Part shown: in pieces, positions 46,080 through 53,872 of the stretch | How positions within the stretch are numbered: the stretch's first letter is position 1 | Layout: each line of letters opens with the position of its first letter | Assembly (NCBI GenBank): GCA_039960995.1 | Contig: JBDVKF010000026.1 | Location: 22,877 to 86,876, forward strand | DNA length: 64,000 nt | Source of the DNA: JABSSA01 sp039960995 | GTDB lineage: Bacteria; Pseudomonadota; Alphaproteobacteria; Rhodobacterales; Rhodobacteraceae | Direction of reading: 5' to 3' | The notes under the pieces: model-generated | The model's input: the letters and a program-made list of their open reading frames with translations, nothing else | Database searches by the model: none | Told to the model about the DNA's origin: nothing | Program-made: the position numbers and the translations under genes

Positions 46080-46094
46080 TTAAGCCTCGGTTAA
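46080..46094 (-). promoter_or_regulatory. CtrA-type box TTAA-N7-TTAA
   Basis: TTAA (46080-46083), seven bases, TTAA (46091-46094): the full CtrA half-site pair, 72-86 bp upstream of the MshEN-glycosyltransferase start and downstream of carA. CtrA governs motility and surface traits in Rhodobacterales, so the context is sensible; one match alone can be chance. Confidence 0.5.
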
Positions 46095-46124
46095 ACTCGG
46101 TTCTTAGCTAGTCAAAAATAGCGA

Positions 46125-47279
46125 TTATGCAGTCTCGCGTTCTGCCATGGCCGCCGCGAAGCGTTCAAAAAGGTAAAAACTATCTTGAGGCCCGGGGCTG
46201 GCTTCGGGGTGATGCTGAACAGAAAACACCGGACGATTCGCTAAACGAATCCCGCAATTGGACCCATCAAACAGGGAAACATGCGTTTCGATGACGCCAT
46301 CAGGCAGTGTTTGGCTGTCGACTGCGAATCCATGGTTCATTGAGGTGATCTCAACTTTATCTGTATCCAAGTCCTTTACCGGGTGGTTTGCGCCATGGTG
46401 ACCGTGATTCATTTTGATCGTTCGGGCCCCAAGCGCCAAAGCCAGCATCTGGTGACCTAAGCAAATCCCAAACACTGGCAATTCAGTTGTGTCCAAGAGA
46501 GTGCGGATCATCGGAACAGCATATTCACCTGTCGCGGCGGGATCGCCCGGGCCGTTCGACAAAAACACACCATCTGGTGAATGGGCCAAAACCTCTTCGG
46601 CTGTGGACGTGGCTGGTAAGACCGTCACATCGCAACCCGCAGACGCGAGGCACCGCAAGATGTTGCGTTTTGCCCCGTAATCCAAAGCGACGACTTTGAA
46701 CTTGGGGTCGTTTTGCGAAGTGTATCCGTCGGGCCAAGCCCAACGTTGTTCATTCCAGCGATAGGATTGCGCACACGTTACACTTTTTGCTAGATCCACT
46801 CCTTCGAGGCCTGCAAAAGCACGTGCCTCTGCGACCAACGCTTCGGTATCAAAAACACCGTCTGGGTTATGTGCCAGAGCAACATGAGGGGCACCAGCTT
46901 GTCGGATGGCGCGTGTAAGGCGTCGCGTATCGACACCACCAATGGCAATTCTGCCACGTGACGCGAGCCAATCACCTAATGGCTGTCCAGCACGCCAATT
47001 GGACGGCTCAGTTGGCATCCATTTAACGACCATGCCTGCGGCAACCGGGTCGGTTGTTTCATCATCTTCGGGATTAACGCCTACATTACCGATATGCGGG
47101 AATGTGAAGGTTACAATTTGCCCGGCGTAAGACGGGTCCGTCATAATTTCCTGATATCCGGTCATCGCTGTGTTGAAACACAATTCCGCGGTGGTTTGAC
47201 CGGTGGCTCCGAACCCCATTCCGTAAAATAGACTTCCGTCAGCAAGGGCAAGGCAGGCAGTAGGGGTGGGCACAGTCAT
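46125..47279 (-). CDS. carA: Carbamoyl-phosphate synthase small subunit
   Basis: 384 residues. Glutaminase subunit supplying ammonia for carbamoyl phosphate (arginine and pyrimidines). N-terminal CPSase_sm_chain (LALADGSLFYGMGFGATG, TAMTGYQEIMTDPSYAGQIV) and class I amidotransferase: C273 in FGICLGHQM, H357/E359 in VQHHPEAS. carB is not in the window. ATG 47279 is chosen over 47309 because it gives the usual start. Confidence 0.96.
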   Translation of the reverse strand: MTVPTPTACLALADGSLFYGMGFGATGQTTAELCFNTAMTGYQEIMTDPSYAGQIVTFTFPHIGNVGVNPEDDETTDPVAAGMVVKWMPTEPSNWRAGQPLGDWLASRGRIAIGGVDTRRLTRAIRQAGAPHVALAHNPDGVFDTEALVAEARAFAGLEGVDLAKSVTCAQSYRWNEQRWAWPDGYTSQNDPKFKVVALDYGAKRNILRCLASAGCDVTVLPATSTAEEVLAHSPDGVFLSNGPGDPAATGEYAVPMIRTLLDTTELPVFGICLGHQMLALALGARTIKMNHGHHGANHPVKDLDTDKVEITSMNHGFAVDSQTLPDGVIETHVSLFDGSNCGIRLANRPVFSVQHHPEASPGPQDSFYLFERFAAAMAERETA

Positions 47280-47473
47280 GGCAAGCTCGATCCTGTGTGT
47301 GTGGCGCAAACTTGCCGGAACCTAAAGTCTGAGTTGCAGAGGGTCAAGGTAAATAGAAATTTAAAAATACAATAAAAACAATGGCTTATATTTGCATTGA
47401 TCCGTTGCGTGATTCATACCTTTCGCGTATGTTCCATGGCCTGACACAAACCCACGAGGATGGGACTGCCTTG

Positions 47474-47938
47474 ATGGAATTACGCACACGTATCACCTCT
47501 GCGTTGAAGCAAGCCATGAAAGAGAAGGATGTAGCCCGTTTATCGACGCTGCGCCTGATCAACGCCGCAATCAAAGACAAAGATATCGATGCCCGCTCAG
47601 GCGGTTCTGATGATGGTGTAGGCGAGGCTGAAGTCTTGTCTATTTTGGGCAAGATGACCAAGCAGCGCGGCGAAAGTGCTAAGGCCTACGAAGAAGGCGG
47701 GCGCTTGGACTTGGCGGAACGGGAAAGATCTGAGATCGAAGTGATCGAAGAATTTTTGCCACAACAGTTAAGCGAGGATGAATCGGCTAAAGCTGTTGAT
47801 GCGGCGATCAACGAGGTCGGCGCTGAGAGCATTCGGGACATGGGCGCTGTTATGGGCGTGCTAAAGTCCAAATATACGGGGCAGATGGATTTTGGATCCG
47901 TGGGTCCAATGGTCAAAAATCGGCTGTGTACAGCCTGA
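47474..47938 (+). CDS. GatB/YqeY-domain protein
   Basis: 154 residues. YqeY family: MELRTRITSALKQAMKEKD, RLSTLRLINAAIKDKDID, KMTKQRGESAKAYEEGGR and EIEVIEEFLPQQLSEDE. Related to the tail domain of the GatB amidotransferase subunit; may act on charged tRNA, role unproven. ATG 47474 begins the conserved part; the frame from 47381 lacks similarity. Divergent from carA across an AT-rich region and followed by a strong terminator. Confidence 0.92.
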   Translation: MELRTRITSALKQAMKEKDVARLSTLRLINAAIKDKDIDARSGGSDDGVGEAEVLSILGKMTKQRGESAKAYEEGGRLDLAERERSEIEVIEEFLPQQLSEDESAKAVDAAINEVGAESIRDMGAVMGVLKSKYTGQMDFGSVGPMVKNRLCTA

Positions 47939-47966
47939 TCGTTTTGGATCGACTTTAGGTTTAGTG

Positions 47967-47994
47967 AAATGCGCAGGGAAAGTCCTGCGCATTT
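47967..47994 (+). terminator. Intrinsic terminator of yqeY
   Basis: AAATGCGCAGG - GAAAGT - CCTGCGCATTT, perfect stem followed by TTTT, 28 bp after the stop codon. Confidence 0.9.
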
Positions 47995-48070
47995 TTTGTG
48001 ATTTATCAAAGAATGTGTGGCTCAGCTGACCCGATCCCATCAATGATGCCGTCGCCAGCATGGGCCAGCT

Positions 48071-48562
48071 TCAGCGCTTTGGTTCAGAAAGCGCACCCTG
48101 CAGTTCGTTGAATAAAGCCAGGCGTTCTTCTTCGCTCAGAAACGCGCCTATTTCTACTTCACGTCCATCGCCTTTTAAGGTGACGTAGTTGGGCACTGGG
48201 CCGCCAACGTCGTATTTACGCACGCGAATCCAATACAGATTGGATTTCCACTCCTGTACGTGTCCCGAAGGGTCTGTTCGGATCAAATGGGCGATTTCAT
48301 CCCCAAGTGTTAAAACCTCGGAAATTTGGCGTGCATGGCGATTTCGCTGAAGAGCAATGTAAATACCCCAAACGGCAAGCATAAGAAAAGGTAACAAGCC
48401 CCATAGAATGGGGGTCCCTAAAACTGGCAAAGCCGGAAGTAAAATCAGGGTGAATGTGATGAGAACGAACGCGGCCATGCCACGTCGAGGAAGGCTTTGA
48501 TGTGGCCAAAGGCAAAGTTCGTGCTGATCTGACGTGGAGGATGGCGTCCAGCGATAAGGCAT
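48071..48562 (-). CDS. DUF2244 membrane protein
   Basis: 163 residues with two hydrophobic segments (AAFVLITFTLILLPALPVLG, WGLLPFLMLAVWGIYIAL) and a C-terminal domain (RNRHARQISEVLTLGDEIAHLIR, NYVTLKGDGREVEIGAFLSEEERLALF). This is the DUF2244 pattern, found next to cytochrome oxidase genes in many alphaproteobacteria; function unknown. ATG 48562 (MPYRW) is preferred to 48613. Confidence 0.87.
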   Translation of the reverse strand: MPYRWTPSSTSDQHELCLWPHQSLPRRGMAAFVLITFTLILLPALPVLGTPILWGLLPFLMLAVWGIYIALQRNRHARQISEVLTLGDEIAHLIRTDPSGHVQEWKSNLYWIRVRKYDVGGPVPNYVTLKGDGREVEIGAFLSEEERLALFNELQGALSEPKR

Positions 48563-48667
48563 AATGCGGACCAATATCAGGGTTTTCGCGCACGAGGTTA
48601 GCTTGGGCGTCATCCACTCAAAAGTCGTCGTAATGTCGCGGATCAGATTATCCTGATCGTTCTCCGA

Positions 48668-49183
48668 TTAGTCGCGCAGCTCTTTGGGCGCGACGCCCCA
48701 CAACAGGGTTTTCGGGGCCCAACCTTTGTACCCTCCAGCACGCAGACGGCACCAAACGGGGCCACATTCGCCCAATCGGGCGATAACGCCGATTTCAAGC
48801 GCGACCACAGCTGGCGCGGTTTCTTCCGGACGGCTTTGCAAGACCAGCATGTCTTTTTCGATGATTACAGTACGAACGCCCGACAGCATCGTATAATGAA
48901 CCCAGCCCCCCATGCCTTCACGGTCTTCGACTTTTCGCCAGTGGCCGTGTTCCGCCGTGATGCGTAAAGGCATAGAGCGCCGTTTGAAAACCCAATCGAT
49001 ACGATGAGTTAACGATGGCCCGCGCCGAACGTTGCTTTCAGTTGCCTTCAAGGACACAAATCGTGGCAAAGGCAAGTTTGTCACTGGCCCCGTGTCACGC
49101 GCAAAGACTGGTGCTGCGATGCAGACCAGTAGCAAAAAAATAGCCAGCGGGCGCGATTGCCCAAAAAGCAAAGAAGATCGCAT
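48668..49183 (-). CDS. Exported SH3-like protein
   Basis: 171 residues. Signal peptide (LAIFLLLVCIAAPVFARD) and two bacterial SH3-like segments: VSLKATESNVRRGPSLTHRIDWVF with WRKVEDREGMGGWVHYTML, and MLVLQSRPEETAPAVVALE with WCRLRAGGYKGWAPKTLLWG. A cell-wall-associated role is usual for this fold. Divergent from the hydroxyacid dehydrogenase. Confidence 0.88.
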   Translation of the reverse strand: MRSSLLFGQSRPLAIFLLLVCIAAPVFARDTGPVTNLPLPRFVSLKATESNVRRGPSLTHRIDWVFKRRSMPLRITAEHGHWRKVEDREGMGGWVHYTMLSGVRTVIIEKDMLVLQSRPEETAPAVVALEIGVIARLGECGPVWCRLRAGGYKGWAPKTLLWGVAPKELRD

Positions 49184-49283
49184 TTTCTTGCCCTACAACC
49201 TCGGGCGCGGTTCTTGTGCTGCGCCTCTAACTTCGCCACGATGACATGACTGGCAGAGTCGGCCAAGATCGAGGAGCCCAACG

Positions 49284-50270
49284 ATGGTAAAGAAGCGTCT
49301 GAGTGTTGTCGTAACGCGACGGTTGCCGGATGTCGTCGAAACGCGATTAAGCGAATTGTTCGACGTCAGGTTGCAAGAAGAAGATTCTCCGATGACCCGC
49401 GACGCATTGGTCAACGCGATGCAGACCGCTGACGTGCTGGTGCCGACTATTACAGATACCATCGATGCGAGCCTTTTGGCGCAGGCGGGTGATCAATTGC
49501 GATTGATCGCCAATTACGGGGCTGGCGTGAATAACATAGATGTCGCCACGGCGCGGCAGCGTGGCATACTCGTATCAAATACGCCGGGTGTGTTGACCGA
49601 TGACACTGCCGATATGACCATGGCGCTGATTCTTGCCGTTGCCCGCCGTATTCCGGAAGGGTTGCAAGCAATGCAAACCGGTGCATGGTCTGGTTGGTCA
49701 CCGACGTCATATTTGGGCGGACGTATCGCTGGACGGCGCTTGGGCATTCTTGGAATGGGGCGTATCGGTCAGGCCGTTGCGCGGCGGGCTTCTGCGTTTG
49801 GGATGCAAATCCATTATAATAACCGTCGCAGATTGCGTCCAGAAACTGAATCCGATTTGCAGGCAACGTGGTGGGACAGTCTGGATCAGATGGTTGCGCG
49901 AATGGACATTCTGAGTGTGCATTGCCCATCGACACCGTCCACGTTTCATTTGATGAATGCGCGCCGCTTGCGATTACTGAAACCGGGTGCAGTTGTCGTG
50001 AACACGTCTCGCGGAGAAGTCATTGATGAAAATGCTTTGACCAGAATGTTGCGCAACGGTGAAATTGCCGGTGCGGGATTGGACGTTTATGAAAACGGTA
50101 CAGACGTCAATCCGCGTCTGCGTGATCTGTCGAATGTCGTCCTGCTTCCTCATATGGGCTCGGCTACATTGGAAAGCCGTATTGAAATGGGCGAAAAGGT
50201 GATCATCAATATCAAAACCTTCGACGACGGACATCGCCCACCGGATCAAGTCGTTCCCTCGATGCTGTAA
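49284..50270 (+). CDS. D-2-hydroxyacid dehydrogenase (glyoxylate reductase type)
   Basis: 328 residues. NAD(P) Rossmann motif LGILGMGRIGQAVARRASAFG; catalytic Arg in NTSRGEVIDE, Glu in the following block, His in LLPHMGSATLE; substrate loop NYGAGVNNID. The pattern fits glyoxylate/hydroxypyruvate reductases (GhrB/GyaR). Direction probably glyoxylate to glycolate or hydroxypyruvate to glycerate; exact substrate inferred. Confidence 0.88.
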   Translation: MVKKRLSVVVTRRLPDVVETRLSELFDVRLQEEDSPMTRDALVNAMQTADVLVPTITDTIDASLLAQAGDQLRLIANYGAGVNNIDVATARQRGILVSNTPGVLTDDTADMTMALILAVARRIPEGLQAMQTGAWSGWSPTSYLGGRIAGRRLGILGMGRIGQAVARRASAFGMQIHYNNRRRLRPETESDLQATWWDSLDQMVARMDILSVHCPSTPSTFHLMNARRLRLLKPGAVVVNTSRGEVIDENALTRMLRNGEIAGAGLDVYENGTDVNPRLRDLSNVVLLPHMGSATLESRIEMGEKVIINIKTFDDGHRPPDQVVPSML

Positions 50271-50393
50271 GGGTATCTTTGACCGGAAATTGATCGACGG
50301 TATGCATTCTAAAGCTAAATATGCTGAATTCGCTCGCGGCCCGGAATAGGACTGCTACACTCCGAAGTTGAATCAACGCGTGGAGGGCACAAT

Positions 50394-52175
50394 ATGCGAG
50401 TTCTTTCAGTCATTATCATAGGTGCATTGGCAAATGGGGCAGTTGCCCAGCAGGCGGCGGATGCAGTCGAACCGGAAGCCGCCGCAAAAGGCAATTTCGA
50501 AGCCATTAGTCCGGCCGTGGAACAGGCAATTGCCGCAAAAACGGGCGGGCAACCGGTCATAGCCGAAAATTACATGGTCGCGGCCGCAAATCCGCATGCC
50601 GTCGAAGCTGGGCGCCGGGTTCTTGCCGCAGGTGGATCAGCTGCAGATGCTCTGGTCGCTGTGCAAGTCGTTCTGGGATTGGTGGAGCCACAAAGTTCGG
50701 GCCTGGGTGGTGGCGCATTCCTCGTTTATTACGATGCAGAAAGCGGTGCACTGACAACGTTGGATGGGCGCGAAACGGCCCCTTTGGCTGCGACACCTCA
50801 ATTGTTTCAAGACGATGCGGGCGAGCCTTTGCAATTCTTTGACGCTGTTGTTGGCGGCAGATCGGTCGGGACACCCGGAACACCTGCATTGTTAGAAGCG
50901 GCACATAGACGTTGGGGTAAACTTGCTTGGGGGACGTTGTTTGACGATGCAATTGGGTTGGCCAATGACGGGTTTGTTGTGTCCCCGCGTTTGGCAGGAC
51001 TGATCGAAAATGATGCCGAACGTCTGTCACGGTTTCCCAGCACTGCAGATTATTTCTTTCCGGGTGGAACAGCGTTGCAAACCGGCGATGTCTTGGTGAA
51101 TGCCGACTATGCAAAGACTGCAAACGCAATCGCGCATGGTGGTGCAGATGCGTTTTATACCGGAGCTATCGCGGCGGACATCGTCGCAACTGTTCAATCG
51201 GCTGACGGCAATCCCGGCGTTCTAAGTGAAACGGATTTGTCTGTCTATCAGGTCAAAGAACGCGCAGCTGTGTGTGCTGAATATCGTGGTTTGGATGTGT
51301 GTGGTATGGGCCCGCCGTCTTCGGGCGCGCTTACGGTTGGGCAAATTCTTGGAATGCTAGGCGGATACGATCTGGCCGGTATGGGGGCTGAAAACCCGGA
51401 TGCATGGCGCTTGATTGGCGACGCCTCAAGGCTCGCTTTTGCAGATCGCGGATTATACATGGCGGACAGTGATTATGTTCCGATGCCGACGCAAGGCTTG
51501 GTCGATCCGGCGTATTTGTCTGACCGAGGGGCATTGCTGAGCGGTGACAAAGCACTGGAGGAAGTTGCACCGGGCACTCCTGCGTGGGATCACGCGCAAC
51601 TCTGGGCACCAGATGAAAGCATCGAATTGCCGTCGACGTCGCATATCTCGATTGTGGATGCACAAGGAAATGTTGCGTCGATGACAACCACCATTGAAAA
51701 CGGTTTTGGATCACGCCTGATGGTGCGCGGGTTCCTGTTGAACAATGAACTGACCGATTTCAGCTTTCGCAGCCACAACGAAGGGCGTGCCATCGCCAAT
51801 CGCGTGGAACCGGGCAAACGTCCTCGGTCGTCTATGTCGCCGACCATTGTCATGAAGGACGGCGCCCCCGTTCTGGCCATTGGCAGCCCCGGAGGCAGCC
51901 GGATTATTGGGTACGTCGCCAAAACAATTATCGCGTGGGCCGATTGGGGCATGGACGTACAGCAAGCTGTCGATCTGCCACACGCGGTCAACCGGTTTGG
52001 AACCTATGATGTAGAAGCCGGAACATCAGCCGAAGAACTGGCTGGACCATTGACCGAAATGGGGTTTGAGACAAACGCACGTGCGCTGACGTCTGGCCTG
52101 CATCTGATCGAAATTGGTGATGTCTTGAAAGGCGGTGCTGATCCGCGTCGCGAAGGTATCGCTTTGGGTGACTAA
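50394..52175 (+). CDS. ggt: Gamma-glutamyltransferase
   Basis: 593 residues. Signal peptide MRVLSVIIIGALANGAVAQ. The Ntn-hydrolase precursor cleaves itself before T415 (STSHISIVDAQGNVASMT), giving large and small subunits. Other landmarks: EPQSSGLGGGAFLVYYD, LDGRETAP, GSPGGSRII. It acts on glutathione and gamma-glutamyl compounds in the periplasm. ATG 50394 begins the signal peptide. Confidence 0.94.
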   Translation: MRVLSVIIIGALANGAVAQQAADAVEPEAAAKGNFEAISPAVEQAIAAKTGGQPVIAENYMVAAANPHAVEAGRRVLAAGGSAADALVAVQVVLGLVEPQSSGLGGGAFLVYYDAESGALTTLDGRETAPLAATPQLFQDDAGEPLQFFDAVVGGRSVGTPGTPALLEAAHRRWGKLAWGTLFDDAIGLANDGFVVSPRLAGLIENDAERLSRFPSTADYFFPGGTALQTGDVLVNADYAKTANAIAHGGADAFYTGAIAADIVATVQSADGNPGVLSETDLSVYQVKERAAVCAEYRGLDVCGMGPPSSGALTVGQILGMLGGYDLAGMGAENPDAWRLIGDASRLAFADRGLYMADSDYVPMPTQGLVDPAYLSDRGALLSGDKALEEVAPGTPAWDHAQLWAPDESIELPSTSHISIVDAQGNVASMTTTIENGFGSRLMVRGFLLNNELTDFSFRSHNEGRAIANRVEPGKRPRSSMSPTIVMKDGAPVLAIGSPGGSRIIGYVAKTIIAWADWGMDVQQAVDLPHAVNRFGTYDVEAGTSAEELAGPLTEMGFETNARALTSGLHLIEIGDVLKGGADPRREGIALGD

Positions 52176-52234
52176 GCTTGATACGATAAGGCGCGGGGGT
52201 ATATCATCCCCGTGCTTTAAAAAGGGACGATGTC

Positions 52235-53650
52235 ATGGGTCTGACACTTGTTGATCTACCGCGCAACGAAGATGGCATTGCCACAGCGTTAGGTGTTTTA
52301 AAACAACGCTTTGGGGATCGACTTCAGACCAGCGATGCCATTCGCGAACAGCATGGGCACACCACGACTTGGCTGCGCAATCAGCCCCCCGACGGTGTTG
52401 TTTTCGCGCAATCCACGTCCGAAGTCAGCGAGATCGTCAAAATCTGTGCAACCCATAAGGTGCCGTTGATCCCGTTTGGGACGGGAACATCCCTAGAAGG
52501 GCACGTTAATGCCCCGGCGGGCGGAATTTGCGTTGATCTGATGCAAATGAACGAAGTGCTGGCCGTACATCCCGGTGATCTGAATTGTGTGGTCCAGCCT
52601 GGCGTCACCCGTGAAGACTTGAATACGCATTTGCGTGACCAAGGGCTGTTCTTTCCAATTGATCCGGGCGCGAATGCGTCGCTTGGCGGTATGGCGGCCA
52701 CGAATGCTTCGGGCACCAATGCTGTTCGCTACGGAACAATGAAAGACAATGTTTTGGCCGTCGAAGCGGTCATGGCCGATGGTCGCGTGATCTCAACAGC
52801 GCAACGCGCGAAAAAGACGTCAGCAGGATATGACCTAACGCGTTTGATGGTCGGGTCGGAAGGGACGCTGGGTCTGATCACCAAGGTCACTTTGCGCCTG
52901 CAAGGTATTCCCGAAGCAATCCGCGCGGCGCGTTGCACATTCCCTGATGTGAAAGCCGCAACAGAAACGGTCATGGCAACGATCCAATACGGCATTCCGA
53001 TTGCTCGGATCGAATTGCTGGATGCTTTGACTGTAAAGGCTGCGAATGGTTATTCCGGGTTGGATCTGCCCGAAGAACCGATGCTGCTGCTGGAATTTCA
53101 TGGCTCGGATGCAAGCGTGGCCGAACAGGTTGAAATGTTCAATGAAATCGCGAGCGAATTTGGTGGCACAGGATTTACGGCTGCCCAAACGCTTGAAGAA
53201 CGCAACAAGCTTTGGAAAGCGCGCCATGATATTTACTGGGCGATGCTTGCTTTGCGTCCGGGGGCCGCTGGCGTGGCGACGGATGTGTGTGTTCCAATCT
53301 CTCGACTGGCCGAAGCCGTCACAGCAGCGCAAGAAAAAGCAGCCGAGATGGATTTGGTCGCGCCAATTGTAGGGCATGTCGGGGATGGCAATTTTCACGC
53401 ATCGCTTTTGGTCGACAAATCCGACGCTGACGAAGTCGAACGCGCCGAGGAATTCATTGGTTGGCTCAGTAACTTGGCAATTTCCATGGATGGCACCTGC
53501 ACCGGGGAACATGGCATTGGACAAGGGAAAATGTCCTATTTGGTCAAAGAACTTGGTGCCGCAACGGAATTCATGGCGGCCATCAAACAAGCGATGGACC
53601 CGCTGAACATTCTTAATCCGGGCAAAGTATTCTGGCCGCGGGGCGAATGA
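52235..53650 (+). CDS. FAD-linked D-lactate/glycolate-type dehydrogenase
   Basis: 471 residues. FAD_binding_4 (PFGTGTSLEGHVNAP, GANASLGGMAATNASGTNAVRYG, VGSEGTLGLIT) plus FAD-oxidase_C (HVGDGNFHASLL, GTCTGEHGIGQGKMSYL, ILNPGKVF). The family oxidises D-lactate, D-2-hydroxyglutarate or glycolate and passes electrons to cytochrome c or quinone. A related but longer enzyme lies at the left edge. The start has AGGGAC ahead. Confidence 0.88.
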   Translation: MGLTLVDLPRNEDGIATALGVLKQRFGDRLQTSDAIREQHGHTTTWLRNQPPDGVVFAQSTSEVSEIVKICATHKVPLIPFGTGTSLEGHVNAPAGGICVDLMQMNEVLAVHPGDLNCVVQPGVTREDLNTHLRDQGLFFPIDPGANASLGGMAATNASGTNAVRYGTMKDNVLAVEAVMADGRVISTAQRAKKTSAGYDLTRLMVGSEGTLGLITKVTLRLQGIPEAIRAARCTFPDVKAATETVMATIQYGIPIARIELLDALTVKAANGYSGLDLPEEPMLLLEFHGSDASVAEQVEMFNEIASEFGGTGFTAAQTLEERNKLWKARHDIYWAMLALRPGAAGVATDVCVPISRLAEAVTAAQEKAAEMDLVAPIVGHVGDGNFHASLLVDKSDADEVERAEEFIGWLSNLAISMDGTCTGEHGIGQGKMSYLVKELGAATEFMAAIKQAMDPLNILNPGKVFWPRGE

Positions 53651-53872
53651 TCCCAAGGCTTTGGGAGGCAACTTAAAATGTGTCGGATCAAAACAGCAGG
53701 CGAACGAATGGCAAAAAGCGATTTGATCGTAGCCAGAGAGAAAATTCGAACTGTAGGCTTCTAAATACTTCGAAGAAAAGTCGTTTTTTGACACAGAGCG
53801 GTCGGCTGAGTTTCGCCCCATATGCTCTCAGTTTCTTAGAACAGGAATGGGAAAGCCAATGAGGTGAATGCT

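Noticed and set aside
47381..47473. Extra N-terminus for the YqeY protein
   Set aside because: The 31 added residues lie in an AT-rich promoter-like region and are not family-like.
53652..53665. CCCAA-GGCT-TTGGG hairpin after the D-lactate-type dehydrogenase as terminator
   Set aside because: Stem of only five pairs and no T tract.
53680..53862. 60-residue plus-strand frame between the D-lactate-type and DMGDH-like genes
   Set aside because: Very basic, no domain, and no convincing ribosome binding site.
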